From a virus: DNA of 64,000 nucleotides. Within the stretch, counting starts at the first letter, position 1. Every line of letters starts with the position of its first letter. Location: positions 19,405 to 83,404 of IMG/VR virus record IMGVR_UViG_3300033143_004212, one strand, 5' to 3'. The position numbers and the translations under genes were made by a program. Positions 38,405-49,116 of the stretch are shown piece by piece. The notes beneath the pieces are model-generated. The model was not told where the DNA came from. It made no database searches and worked only from the letters and a program-made list of their open reading frames with translations.

Positions 38405-38854
38405 CTACTCTCCGGTAGAGCCGAATCCTCCTGCTCCTCTTTCTGTCTCTCCTAAATCTTCTAATTCTTCTACTACTTCCCATTCTTCTACAACCGCATA
38501 AGAGTTAAGAACCATTTGTGCAATCCTGTCTCCAATATTAATTGTATAAGGTTCATTACTTAAATTTACTAAAGGTACTCCAAGTTCACCTCTATAATCA
38601 CAATCAAGTGTACCAACACAATTAATTAAAGTGATACCATATTTAATTGCCAATCCACTTCTAGGTCTAATTTGCATTTCGATACCAAAAGGTAATTCAA
38701 CATAGAGCCCAGTTGAAATAATTGCTCTTTCCATTGGTTGTAAAGTAATATTCATAGTTGAATATAAATCTGCTCCAGAACTTCCTACAGTTTTATAGCG
38801 AGGTAATTTAGAATTTTTATCTTTCATATATACTTTTACTTTAACTCTATCCAT
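38405..38854 (-). CDS. dut: dUTP diphosphatase (dUTPase)
   Basis: A 149-residue trimeric-type dUTPase that converts dUTP to dUMP plus pyrophosphate, keeping uracil out of DNA and feeding thymidylate synthase. The five motifs are visible: GSSGADLYS (I), RPRSGLA (II), NCVGTLDCDYRGEL (III), GDRIAQMVL (IV) and the C-terminal RGAGGFGSTGE (V). The length is typical. GAGAGGAGTAA precedes the ATG. It works together with the ribonucleotide reductase, thymidylate synthase and DHFR in this window. Confidence 0.95.
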   Translation of the reverse strand: MDRVKVKVYMKDKNSKLPRYKTVGSSGADLYSTMNITLQPMERAIISTGLYVELPFGIEMQIRPRSGLAIKYGITLINCVGTLDCDYRGELGVPLVNLSNEPYTINIGDRIAQMVLNSYAVVEEWEVVEELEDLGETERGAGGFGSTGE

Positions 38855-38857
38855 AGA

Positions 38858-39079
38858 TTACTCCTCTCCATTGAATATTTTCTTTAATTTAACGATATAA
38901 AAATCATCATAGACTTCGCCTTTCTTAGTTTTAGTTTTATGTTGACTAGTATAATCTTTTAATTCATATTGATCTTCATATTGGTTATCTTTTGCTGATT
39001 GGATTAAAGCTTCTGCTTCAGGTTCACTTTCGCATCTGTAAGTTTCTAATACTTCTTTTAAAATTCCCATTCTTTCCAT
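38858..39079 (-). CDS. Small protein of unknown function
   Basis: A 73-residue charged helical protein (VLETYRCESEPEAEALIQSA) in the dUTPase operon, 3 nt upstream of dut. The pattern EPEAEALIQSAKDNQ is reminiscent of a short alpha-beta motif in conserved small phage proteins, but I cannot name the family. AAGGAGATA precedes the start. Confidence 0.55.
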   Translation of the reverse strand: MERMGILKEVLETYRCESEPEAEALIQSAKDNQYEDQYELKDYTSQHKTKTKKGEVYDDFYIVKLKKIFNGEE

Positions 39080-39097
39080 TTGTATCTCCTTTTTTCT

Positions 39098-39352
39098 CTA
39101 GTAAGTTTTTATTTCAATTCTTGATTCTGAATAAACAGAATTCATAAATTCTTTATTAAGTCGTTCTATTGATCTTACAAAAATTTGAATCTTTTTATTT
39201 TTATCTTTTTTTAATTCTTTTTCAATAAATTCTTTAACTGCTGAATCATTATTATGAACTGTTTCAGTATAAGGTTCTGGTTTATTATCTTCTTTTATAA
39301 ATAGAACTACATCACGTGCAAAATTTGTTGAATTATTATAATAAATAATCAT
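39098..39352 (-). CDS. Small protein of unknown function
   Basis: An 84-residue mixed alpha/beta protein (MIIYYNNSTNFARDVVLFIK, KKIQIFVRSIERLN). It overlaps the upstream gene by one base (TAATG), so it is translated from the same message. No recognised motif. Confidence 0.55.
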   Translation of the reverse strand: MIIYYNNSTNFARDVVLFIKEDNKPEPYTETVHNNDSAVKEFIEKELKKDKNKKIQIFVRSIERLNKEFMNSVYSESRIEIKTY

Positions 39353-39720
39353 TATATACCTTCTTTCACATCTACGGTAAAGAAATCTGCAGATACAAGG
39401 CTATAGCAAATCCCTCCTATCCAAAAATCTACTTTATTCTCGTCATCAAAAGAAGTATCTATTAATTGAATTTTTCCTACATACTTTTCTAAAAATTTGA
39501 ATACATCACTTGATTTTTCTAAATTAAGAAATAAAGTAATATAAAATGAATCTGATTCTCTATCATAAGGTTTTAAAATAAGGAATCTGTCAGATTCATA
39601 TTTAGATAAAAATTCTTTATCAATTATTTTGATTCTTTTTAATTTATCTTCAACAGAGATTTCATCAGGTAAGTTAGCTTCAATTAAATTATTAACTGTA
39701 AATCTTTCGTCATTATTCAT
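39352..39720 (-). CDS. Protein of unknown function
   Basis: A 122-residue alpha/beta protein. The start is ATG 39720, with AAAGGT 8 nt upstream, not the TTG 24 nt earlier. The start lies within the last codons of the preceding gene (8-nt overlap). Segments such as DRFLILKPYDRESDSFYITL and VDFWIGGICYSLVSADFFTV suggest a globular cytoplasmic protein. No family recognised. Confidence 0.55.
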   Translation of the reverse strand: MNNDERFTVNNLIEANLPDEISVEDKLKRIKIIDKEFLSKYESDRFLILKPYDRESDSFYITLFLNLEKSSDVFKFLEKYVGKIQLIDTSFDDENKVDFWIGGICYSLVSADFFTVDVKEGI

Positions 39721-40300
39721 TGTCTTTACCTTTCTCTTCTTCAAGTTTTTTAGCTCTTTCTGCCTTTTCTGCTTTTTCTTTTTCTCTTTCTTCTTGTCTG
39801 CGCTTAATTCTTAATTCCTTACTTATTTTCTTTAGAGCAGACTCTGCAAGTAAGAAAGTTCTATAAACTGCACCATTCTTTTGTATCGCTCCAATTAAAA
39901 ATTGATCAAATGAAACTGGAGTATAAATTAGTTCATAAAGATCATTATCATAAATTCTTTCATCTTCTGCATAAGCAATAATTTGAATCTTACTTTCTTT
40001 ATCTCTAGTGATATTAATTCGATCAATTGCCGCAATAATCATAGCTGTTGTAGTATCTGCATTATGAATATCTAAAAGTATATAATCTGCTAATGCTATT
40101 GAAAGCATTAATCTATCTAATATTTCTTCACAATGTTTTAATTCTACTGTGTAATAAAAATCGCTTATCTCATGAAGACTTTGGAAATTTATGTGTCTCA
40201 TTCTGTTATTTTCTTTCAAATCTTTTAACTCTTTTCTTCTCATTTCTTTATTCGTTCTGCCATAAAAAGGACTAGCAATTAAACAAAGTTTGTCTTCCAT
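39713..40300 (-). CDS. Protein with nucleoside-deoxyribosyltransferase-like features
   Basis: A 195-residue protein, first in its operon. The N-terminus CLIASPFYGRTNKEMRRKEL and the later segment ALADYILLDIHNADTTTAMI recall the Rossmann-like fold of nucleoside 2-deoxyribosyltransferases and related phage proteins. A similar acidic residue pattern would sit at the active site. Function is not proven. The last 40 residues are a charged helix (RRQEEREKEKAEKAERAKKL). A TTGACT-N17-TATAAT promoter lies 41 nt upstream. Confidence 0.45.
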   Translation of the reverse strand: MEDKLCLIASPFYGRTNKEMRRKELKDLKENNRMRHINFQSLHEISDFYYTVELKHCEEILDRLMLSIALADYILLDIHNADTTTAMIIAAIDRINITRDKESKIQIIAYAEDERIYDNDLYELIYTPVSFDQFLIGAIQKNGAVYRTFLLAESALKKISKELRIKRRQEEREKEKAEKAERAKKLEEEKGKDNE

Positions 40301-40340
40301 ACAATTCTCTCCTTTATTCTCATATTTTCCTTATATATAT

Positions 40341-40369
40341 ATTATAACATTTTTTTTTCAAAAAGTCAA
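40341..40369 (-). promoter_or_regulatory. Early-type promoter with TAACT box
   Basis: On the minus strand TTGACT and TATAAT are 17 nt apart with TGT before the -10. Eleven nt before the -35 starts AACTGAATTAC, shared with other minus-strand promoters of this phage. It drives the operon 40300-37672. Confidence 0.88.
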
Positions 40370-40383
40370 GTAATTCAGTTAAA

Positions 40384-40406
40384 AAAGAGAGAATTTATCT
40401 CTCTTT
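40384..40406 (-). terminator. Terminator at the end of the ribonucleotide reductase gene
   Basis: A 9-bp stem AAAGAGAGA/TCTCTCTTT with loop ATTTA overlaps the reductase stop codon; on the minus strand it is followed by TTTTTTAACTG. It lies between the reductase gene and the next operon's promoter. Confidence 0.75.
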
Positions 40407-42735
40407 ATTTTATTGGACATGCACCAGTATCACACGAACTACCAATGATTTCAAAATCTTCTCCTGTTTCGTATTTTGCGATTAGATGAGGTTTAAAATC
40501 TGACATTTCTTTTTTCATCTTTAAGTATGTTTCTTCATCTATTTCCTCGTAAGGTAATAATTCGAATGCATTATCATCTAATGATAAGAACGAAATTGCT
40601 ACAATGTCATCCCAATTGTTTCATACCCATTGTTCTACTTCTTCCCATTCATGATTTCTAACATGAACAGTAATTGAAGCATTATGATCTACATAATGTG
40701 TCATGAACATTTTGTATACTTCTAATTGTTCAATCGCGCTAACATCCATTTTTGTTTTTCCTTTTGGTGCTTTAACCGGAAATTCAACTACGTATGTTTT
40801 AACATTTGGTTCTGATTGTCCTACTTCTGGAACCATATTCCAACCTAAATCTCTTACAACTTTAGCCATTGGATCATTAGCACTAATTCTAACTCTTCTA
40901 ATATAGTAAGGAGAATGTGCAAAATGTAACCCACTTGATACTGTAGGTAATTGTGATAATGTACCTTCTGGTTTTACAGTTGTTGCTAATATAGGTTCAT
41001 TTCCTCCCATTACTTGTGCTATATCTTTTGCAGTCTTTTTAACTATTTTTTTCATATGAGCGAGTAATATCGCTTGTTTATCTTTATTTAATCCTGATAA
41101 ATTAACCATGTCTTGATATCCTGTCATAGATACACCAATTAATCTATCTCGTTTATTAACGCTATTCCATCTTGGAAGTTCCATTTCTATATTCGTCATT
41201 CTATATGCTGCTCTAGTTAATAATTCTAATGCACGGTCCATTCCTTTTCGATCTATGCTACCATCTTCATTAACAAACATTCTGATAACAAGAGTAACTA
41301 AATTACACATTCCTTTATTATCTAATAGTATTTCAGCGCACGGATTGAGTCCTACAAAATTATCTCTTCGTTTTTTAGCAGCTTCTTCATTTGAGAGTCC
41401 TGGTTCTCCTGTATATCTCATTTGTTGTATGTGCCAATGTAGCTGTTCTCTTTTAGGCTTATTTTTATAAATGATTGTATTGTTACTCATTTGTCTATGG
41501 ATGATTTCTTTATCAACTATCCATTGACCATCAATTTGTTTATATATATTGTTTTTAGCAGTCAATATATCTTGGTCATCATAATCAAATAGAATCATTT
41601 CGCTAGTTCTTCTAACTCCACCACTTACTACATTTTCTCCTATAATATTTGCTATATCCATGAGTTCATAAGTTTCTAAATATCTAATTGGATCAATTCC
41701 ATTTTTTAGAACTTTATCTATTTTTTCATACATATTCGTCAATGCAGTATGACCGCTTGCGTATCCACCGAAAGTTTTTAATCTTTCTCCTTTTGGTCGG
41801 ACACTATCATAATCGAATATAATTGTTTCAACAACTTTAAAATCATTTGCTGTTAAAATTTCAAAAAAGTATCTAATACTTCTTGCTCAACCTTTTTTAC
41901 TATCTCCAACTATAATTTTAACTACTGTATTATCATTATTAAATTTTAAAGTAGTATGTTCATCACGCTCGCTTCTAATTTTTTTTGGATTATAATTTTT
42001 ATTAATAATCTCAACATCTGTTCTGATTAAAGGTAGCATATCTTTTTGTTCTTTTGTAATCTTTAATCCCATTCCTGAACCAAGCATTAACAAATAAAAT
42101 AATTCATAAAAACATTCATAATCATTAACACTATCAAAAGCACAATTAAAATTACTTTGTGGACTAATTTCCGCAACTGGAGTTCCACCTATCCAGAATG
42201 TACGTCCTGATAAGAAACCTTTTAAATTATATATTAAATCGAATAATTCTTCTGCTTCACGCTTGCTACAATTACCAAGTGAACAATTATAATCTACCGC
42301 TCTCGCTACAGTTTCCCACCAACGTTCTCTTCTTTTCTCTCCTGGTAAATATCTAGAATATGTTCTGTAATAAACAAAGCTACCTATTTGATGCTCAAAT
42401 GGGTCTGGTAAATGTTTATATTTACTTATAAAATCTTCACTTAAAAATTGATATATTCTTTTAATTCTATTTTTCTTTTCATTCTTATAATTAATGTAAT
42501 CACTAGCAACTTCAAAAAAACCTTGCTCCATTAAAGAAATTTGTACAAATTTTTGAATTTCTTCGACGTGTACTTCATCTTTTGTAATCTTATCTATAAT
42601 TCCTGCTGAAATTAATTTAATTTCACTTAATTTTAGCAACGTATCAGATTCTTTAGCCGCACTTTTAATATTTCTTTCTATGACAGAAATATCGAAAGGG
42701 ACTTTTTTACCATTTCTTTTTATAACTATTGCCAT
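40405..42735 (-). CDS. nrdJ: Adenosylcobalamin-dependent ribonucleoside-triphosphate reductase (class II)
   Basis: A 776-residue class II reductase making dNTPs from NTPs using B12. Visible features are the N-terminal ATP-cone-like segment, the catalytic region LSGRTFWIGGTPVAEISPQ, SNFNCAFDSVNDYE, GSGMGLKI, GGVRRTSEMILFD, the active-site NPCAEILLDNKGMCN, and a C-terminal redox pair CDTGACPIK. Two TGA codons are Trp: 41887 (DSKKGWARSIR, where reductases have a conserved GW) and 40619 (EQWVWNNWDD). Joining them merges three apparent fragments. The monomeric Lactobacillus-type enzyme has a similar length. It needs no oxygen or second subunit, which suits an anaerobic host with access to B12. Confidence 0.92.
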
Positions 42736-42745
42736 ATGTTCTCTC

Positions 42746-43207
42746 CTAATCGATTGCTTTAAAGAATTCTATTTCTTCTCCATCTGCTAGCCCTTCCTTT
42801 AATGCTACTAAAGTTTCTTCTAAATTCTCTATCTCATAGATTTCATCTGGTTCACTTTCTATAGAGAATGCAAATTTAACATCTTCATTTCTAACAATAA
42901 AAAGCATCATTTCATATACATCTATTTCTTTCCAACCGCATATTTTTAAATCGAATCTATCATACAAGATATCTTGTAATCCTATGCCTTCAAGATAATT
43001 ATTATAATTATATGGTTCTTCTGCGAATCCTAAATTTCCTGTTGGTTCCATAACTACTAAGTCTATAACTTTACCATTCATATTATAAGATGTTTGAATT
43101 TCATTTCCATTTAAAGTTATTTCTAAAACTTTACTTTTATTTTCCAAATTATTTAAATATTCAATTAATTCTAAGAGATTAAATCTTTTATCTTCATACA
43201 ATACCAT
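42746..43207 (-). CDS. Protein of unknown function upstream of nrdJ
   Basis: A 153-residue acidic protein (LVALKEGLADGEEIEFFKAI at the C-terminus) translated before nrdJ, ending 10 nt before it. The N-terminal segment FNLLELIEYLNNLENKSKVL is helical; the rest looks alpha/beta. No motif or membrane span. AAGGAGGTA precedes the start. A role next to the reductase is suggested only by location. Confidence 0.55.
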   Translation of the reverse strand: MVLYEDKRFNLLELIEYLNNLENKSKVLEITLNGNEIQTSYNMNGKVIDLVVMEPTGNLGFAEEPYNYNNYLEGIGLQDILYDRFDLKICGWKEIDVYEMMLFIVRNEDVKFAFSIESEPDEIYEIENLEETLVALKEGLADGEEIEFFKAID

Positions 43208-43253
43208 TTGTATACCTCCTTTTATTATATACTATATTTTGTGCCCTTAAATA

Positions 43254-43262
43254 ATTATAGCA
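43254..43262 (-). promoter_or_regulatory. Extended -10 promoter before the nrdJ operon
   Basis: On the minus strand TGCTATAAT forms an extended -10 with no good -35. It lies 47 nt upstream of the start codon at 43207. Confidence 0.45.
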
Positions 43263-43292
43263 TATTTTTGAATAAAGCGGAATATGAGGAGT

Positions 43293-46200
43293 CTATGACT
43301 CCCCATTATTTCTTTCCCAAATGAGAGAAATGCTTCCATCTTCATGTATATCTGTAATTTTATAAATAGTATGACGACCACTATTTTTATAAGTTTTAGC
43401 AACGAATTGGGTCTCTCTTCTAAAACCAGTAATTAATAATTTGTTTCCACGCTTAAACCAAGAACGTTCAACAATTTTCTTTTTGTTTGAACCAGGTATT
43501 CTTTCTGATATTTGTTTATCGAAAGCAGCGAATTGGTCTCTATACATTTTTACTACTGCAATTCCGTTAGTAGTTAATATAGTTACAGTATGTCTTTGTT
43601 TATCTTTATCTAATACTGTACCTGCTATAGTATCTAATTTATATATAGGTCTATCAATTCCTTTTATTCTATAATATCTGACAATTGTTGGTTCTGTAGG
43701 TAAGTTATTGAACTCTATAACACCATATGATTCATTATCCATACCAATTAATTCATGTTCATGATGGTAGTAGCAAATAGATTCCATTTCCCAATGAGAG
43801 ATTGTTCCACTTGCATATTTTTCTCATAGCTCATTGAATAAAGAATTATTATAATCTATTAACATTTGATTATGATTTTTTTTAATGAATGCTTTGATTG
43901 GAGCCATTATAGGTTGATATACTTTATCCCATAGTTTCTTTGAGACGTATAGCGCTCCTTCTATCTCTTCTACGAATGCTTCGGGGAATTCAAAAATATT
44001 ATAGTATCCTTCTTTAATAGTATCATCAAATAAGTAATACTCAACTTTATTTTCTCCTATTAAATATTTATTTCCTCTTCTTCTTAAATATTTATTAAAT
44101 TTAAAAACTCTTTTTTCCTTAGCAAATTCATCTGGAATAAATCCACCATCTATTAATGCATTCGCATTTTGCATAGTTAACTTTAATTTTGGTGCGCTTG
44201 CATATCGTAAATAATCTTCTAGAATCTCTTCTCTAGGTTTTTGTTCTAGTTCATCAAATGATCCACCTTTAATTAGTGAAATGATTTGTGTTTTATTAAC
44301 TTTTACTTTGTCATAAAAATCTCACATAGATTCATAAGGTCTATTTTCAATAATTTCAGCAACTAAATCTTGACCAATTCCATTCATACTTTTTAATCCA
44401 AATAAAATAGAATCAGTTTCTGCATCAGGACTAAAATCGAAATTGGCTCTATTAATGTCAGGATAAACAAGCACAATACCATTCTCTTTCATTTTACTGA
44501 TCGCGGAAGCAATAGCACCATAATCTGTAGGTTTAGGTTTTAAAGCTTCAGAATCTTCTAAAGAACCGGCATTAACAGATAAGCAAGCAGTATTCCAATA
44601 AACTGCAGGATATAAGAATGCAAGATTCAATTGCGCTACTGCAATTACTGTATAAGGTAAAGTATGATTTTTAGAGAATGAATAACCTGCTTGAGGTAGA
44701 ATACATTCTTTTCATATATACTTCAATAAATTTATAGATGTTCCTAATTCCAAACCTTTCTCTTTAAATAACTCTTTAACTTTATCCATTAAAACTTTTT
44801 TCTTCTTAGCCACTGCTTTTCTTAATTTATTCGCTTGTACAACATTGAATCCAGATATTCTTTTATCCATTACTATTTCCATAATAACTTCTTGAGTATC
44901 TGCTACTCCATAGTTTTCTCCTAAATGCTCTAACATTATTTTCATTTCATCTTTAGTTAATCCATAACTATCCATTACTCTATACCAAAGATTAATATCA
45001 GCTTTAAATCGCACATATTTATCTATAGGTTGTTCTTTTCCTTGCTCTGCCATTAATCTCATTAAGTTATTACCGATTGCGCCCTCTTTAAGAGAGAAAG
45101 GTCTAATCTTCATAGCCGCTTGTAGTCCAACAGAAGTACAGTATTGGAATAAATCTAATACTTTATTTTCGTGCATTAGTTTCCACATTTCTCTATTATC
45201 ATAAATTAACTTGTCAGGATGTAGATAGAATTCATATGTTTCTTTTAAAGAATTCTTCCATTCAATATATCCATCTTGAGATAGTAATTCTAAAGTAACT
45301 CTTATTTTATCCATAGCTTTAACTGTAAGGAAATCATATTTTAATCCACCTAAATAATCGCTATCTGCCATATTGAATTGTGTAACTGGTAATCCACTTG
45401 GAGCTCTCATCATTGCATTCCAATCAGTAAAATCAGAAGAGAAGATATAAACTCCACTTGCATGACTAGAACGTTTATTAATAAGTCCTTCGATTCCAAG
45501 CGCAACTTCTTTAAGTCTTGGATATCTTTCTACTTCTTTAATTATTTTTTCTAATGGTTTCCTTTCTTTTTCTTCGTCACCAAAGAAGCATTCTTTAAGA
45601 GACCAGTTGAAACCTCTTTCAACAGGAATTAAACTAGAAAGATATTCTGCTGTATCAATATCAATTTTTAATCCTCTACATGCAGTAAGCATTGCAGATT
45701 TTGATTTCTCAGTACCAAAAGTAGCGATATTAAGAATCTTTTTGTAACCAAGTTTTTCCTTAATAATTCTAAGTATTCTTGACCTCTTGGAAGCTTCAGT
45801 ATCAAAATCGATATCAGGAATCTCTGGTCTCTCAGCTGATAAATGTCTCCAATGTGGTAATTCATGTTTTATAGAATCAATTTGAGTAATATCCATTAAA
45901 TATGCAGTTAAGAATCCGTTTACAGAACCACGTCCTGGACCAACTAAACTATTACCACCATCGTCTGCCCATACCAAATTCATAATGTATTCCATTGTAT
46001 TATAATACTGACTTAAGTTTTCATCCATGTTAATACCTGCACCGATAATTTCTCCTATTTCTGTATCTATTCTTTTTAAATATGAATCACTCCATAAATC
46101 TTTTTCATATAATCCATAAAGATTTCTAATTCCAAAATACATTTCTTGTTCATCTTTAGAATTTACATATGCTTCTATATTAGAATAATTATCTACTGCA

Positions 46201-47231
46201 TAAATTATTGATTCTCGAAATTTTTTATCTTGAAGCATTTTATTCTCTATTTCATTCAATTTTAATTTTTCACGTATATTTATACTAGGTACTACTTGTT
46301 TATGGAATAAATCATAGTTCTCGCACATATCAGAAATCTTGATAGTATTATTAATTATATCTTCTATTTGATCATCTTCTAATGAAAATTGTAAGTATTC
46401 TATTATTTCATCTACATCCATCATATAAGTAGTAGAATAGAAATCATCTACTTCTCTATCTCCTTGTTTAGAATTTAAATACGCTTTATGGACTTCTCTA
46501 TCTTCTTTAGTTAGATAATGAGAATCTGTAGTTACAATAACTTTTACTCCATAAGCATTAGCGATTTGATATGCCAATTTATTAAAAATATTTTGGTCAT
46601 CTTGCGCAGATGGTTGAACTTCAACAAAGAAGTCTTCTTTTCCGAACACTTCAATACAGAAAGTCATAAAATTATCTATCCATTGTTTAGATTCTAAGCT
46701 TCCTTCACTTCTATAATAGTTTAGAATGGCTTGTGGAAATTCTCCTCCTAAACAAGCAGTCGATCCTATTATATCGCCTTTATATTTTTTCATAATTTCA
46801 ACTAAATGAGCTTTTTCAGTTGGTACTCTTGTCATTGGTCCTCTTGTAACAAAAGAATTTATCCAAGCTTCACTAGAAAGAAGTCTTAATGCTTCATGAC
46901 CTCTTTTATTTTTTGCTAATAGAATAAAGTGATAAAACATTGCTTTACCGCCATCTTCATATAATTGTTTCATTGCATCTACATTATCTATTAGGTATAT
47001 TTCATTTCCTAAAATTAATTTAAATTCTCTATCTAATTCCATTTCTTTTAAATGTTCGATTGCTTGGACATGTGCTGATAAGACTTCATGGTCTGTAATC
47101 GCTACTCCGTTGCTTCCTAACCCATATGCTCTATCCATTAAATTAGAAACTTTATTAATACTATCTAGTAATCTTATATTTGAATATTCTGTATGATTAT
47201 GTAGGAAGGGCAATTGATTTTTATTTTTCAT
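43293..47231 (-). CDS. dnaE: DNA polymerase III alpha subunit (DnaE-like)
   Basis: A 1312-residue replicative polymerase. The N-terminal PHP domain starts FLHNHTEYSNIRLLDS. The palm follows, with GPGRGSVNGFL and the catalytic PDIDFD, then fingers and the segment ILPQAGYSFSKNHTLPYT. The C-terminal OB-fold region ends around RGNKLLITGFRRETQFVAKT. Three TGA codons are Trp: 44712 (LKYIWKECILPQ), 44322 (PYESMWDFYDK) and 43824 (FNELWEKYASG). They join four apparent fragments into one gene. It is driven by its own promoter inside the end of the RNase HI gene. Most other Trp codons here are UGG. Confidence 0.93.
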
Positions 47232-47255
47232 ATTTTCTCCTTTATCGTTTTATTA

Positions 47256-47284
47256 ATTATATCAAATTTTTAATTATAATACAA
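47256..47284 (-). promoter_or_regulatory. Promoter of the polymerase gene
   Basis: On the minus strand TTGTAT and TATAAT are 17 nt apart, with TGA before the -10. A weaker AACAAAA sequence occurs at the position of the AACT box of other promoters. It overlaps the last codons of the RNase HI gene. Confidence 0.7.
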
Positions 47285-47768
47285 CCGATTTTGTTTCAAA
47301 AATACGTCTTTCTGTTTTTTTGATTTTATTTTTCATAGCAGTTGTTGCTAATTTGTCTGCGCGTTCGTTTCCTAAAATACCTGAATGACCTTTAACTTTT
47401 ACAAATTCTACTTTATCAAAAAAAGTAACTAAAGCATCTAATATTATTCATAAATCTTTATTTTTAACTTCTTCTTTTTTAGAATTTTTTCAACCATTTC
47501 TTTTTCAGTTATTTATCCATTTTTTATTATACGCATTAGCTACATAAGAAGAATCTGTATAAATAATAACTCTTGTTTCTATCATTTGCGTTCATGTAGA
47601 AATTTCTTCTAATGCTTTTATTACTGCGGTTAATTCCATTCTATTATTTGTTGTTTTTTCTGAGTATCCCATGTGACCCATATTACCGATACAATATCCT
47701 CAACCGCCTTCTCAAGTTCCATTCTGTGAACAAGCACCGTCTGTATAAATTTCTATTAAATTTGTCAT
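47274..47768 (-). CDS. rnhA: Ribonuclease HI, six UGA-Trp codons
   Basis: A 164-residue RNase HI, invisible with the standard code because six TGA codons interrupt it (residues 19, 23, 59, 88, 93, 107); one further Trp is UGG (84). Catalytic residues are all present: Asp10 (IYTDGAC), Glu45 (NRMELTAV), Asp72 (YTDSSYV), Asp138 (NERADKLA), plus His128 (VKGHSG). The segment KWINNWKRNGWK lines up with E. coli WIHNWKKRGWK, and KDLW with VDLW, so UGA falls exactly at conserved tryptophans. It removes RNA primers from RNA-DNA hybrids, next to polymerase and helicase genes. This is the strongest single proof of UGA=Trp here. Confidence 0.95.
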
Positions 47769-47769
47769 T

Positions 47770-48915
47770 TTAATCCTCCATTACAATTATCACATTTTGT
47801 GTTGCTCTTGTTATAGCAGTATATAATTGTCTTAAATAAGTTTTTCTATCTATTTTTTCATCCATTATAATTATATTAGGGAATTCGCTACCTTGAGCTT
47901 TATGAACTGTTATAGCATATCCATAATCGAAATGATTAATTCCTTGTCTATCATGTTTAAATCCTTTATCATTAAAAGGATTCGCACTAACTCTTAATTC
48001 AGAATACGTATCTGATAAATTATGAGTTGGAGCAAAGTATAAATCAAATAAATTGTCAAATCCTACCATTGCGCTATTATTAGCGTAACCTATCATTCCA
48101 TTAATTAATGGAATATCTTCTAATCTACTTCCTATTTGCCAATCATTTTTTAGACAAACCATTTTATCGCCTTTTATTGGTAATAAACTTTCTCTTCCTA
48201 AAATTTCTTCTCTAAAATATTTATTTATTCTTTGTCTAGTATTATTTCTTCCACAAATTATTTGATCAGCCGCTTGCATTGATTCAACTCTTAAAATACT
48301 TTTTTTAATTATTGCAACATTACTTCCTTTATGGAGTGTTAATCTTTCTCCATTTCTCACTCTCATGCTTAAATCAATAATTTCATTATCTTTTGCTTGT
48401 CTATGAATTTCATCTAAGAATACATGAGGATTATCTAAAATTCCATTATCACTTCCATCTACTGGTGGTAATTGGAATGGGTCTCCTAATGCAACTACTG
48501 GTATTTTATAAGATGCTAAGTCTGCTAAAAGGTGTAGTGGAACCATTGATATTTCATCAACAATAATTAATTTTATATGTTCACTAAGTCTTATTTTTTT
48601 AACAAATTCAATTTGATCTAGTCTTCTATTTCTATTTCTTTTTTTATTTTTACTTTTTTTAACTTCATAAATTAATCTATGAATGGTAGTAGCAGGCAAG
48701 CCCTTGCTCCTAAGAACAAGACTTGCTCTACCTGTATATGAAACGAATACAGTATTTTTCATAAGATTCATTTCTTCAATAATATATCTAATTAAAGTAG
48801 TTTTTCCAGTTCCCGCATATCCAGCTATAGTACTAATGCGTTCGTGCTGTTCTAAACGTTTTATAACTTTATACATACCATTCTTTTGTTGAAGTGTCAA
48901 TAGTATATCATCCAT
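47770..48915 (-). CDS. RecD/Dda-like superfamily 1 DNA helicase
   Basis: A 381-residue SF1B helicase. Walker A is at GYAGTGKTTL; motif Ia includes VSYTGRASLVLRSKG; Walker B is IIVDEISMV; motif III is ALGDPFQLPPV; and the C-terminal motifs are TVHKAQGSEF and LYTAITRA. The size and single-domain layout match phage Dda/RecD-type helicases that unwind DNA ahead of the fork. It ends one base before the RNase HI start and shares its operon with the other fork genes. No TGA codon is used. Confidence 0.9.
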   Translation of the reverse strand: MDDILLTLQQKNGMYKVIKRLEQHERISTIAGYAGTGKTTLIRYIIEEMNLMKNTVFVSYTGRASLVLRSKGLPATTIHRLIYEVKKSKNKKRNRNRRLDQIEFVKKIRLSEHIKLIIVDEISMVPLHLLADLASYKIPVVALGDPFQLPPVDGSDNGILDNPHVFLDEIHRQAKDNEIIDLSMRVRNGERLTLHKGSNVAIIKKSILRVESMQAADQIICGRNNTRQRINKYFREEILGRESLLPIKGDKMVCLKNDWQIGSRLEDIPLINGMIGYANNSAMVGFDNLFDLYFAPTHNLSDTYSELRVSANPFNDKGFKHDRQGINHFDYGYAITVHKAQGSEFPNIIIMDEKIDRKTYLRQLYTAITRATQNVIIVMED

Positions 48916-48928
48916 TATTAGCGTCCTC

Positions 48929-49105
48929 CTATTTTACTTCTTTTTCGTATCCATAAGCCTTAGTTAAAGCTTCATTTAAAGTTTTTCCATAAAAAGTTCC
49001 TAGATTCGTTACAACTTTACAAATTCCTTTTCCTACAGAATAGTATATTAAACTTTCTGCCAATATATCAAGTAATATAAGTTCTCTATTAGTTAATTCT
49101 TTCAT
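48929..49105 (-). CDS. Small protein of unknown function
   Basis: A 58-residue protein (MKELTNRELILLDILAESLI) ending at TAG, with AAGGAGAAA before its ATG. The N-terminus is an amphipathic helix; the rest has GKGICKVVTNLGTFYGK. It lies between recJ and the helicase gene in the same direction with short spacing, so it is probably real. No function can be assigned. Confidence 0.55.
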   Translation of the reverse strand: MKELTNRELILLDILAESLIYYSVGKGICKVVTNLGTFYGKTLNEALTKAYGYEKEVK

Positions 49106-49116
49106 AATATTTCTCC

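Noticed and set aside
43286-43304. Terminator at the end of dnaE
   Set aside because: A 6-bp GGAGTC/GACTCC stem is present, but no T run follows on the minus strand, so support is too weak.
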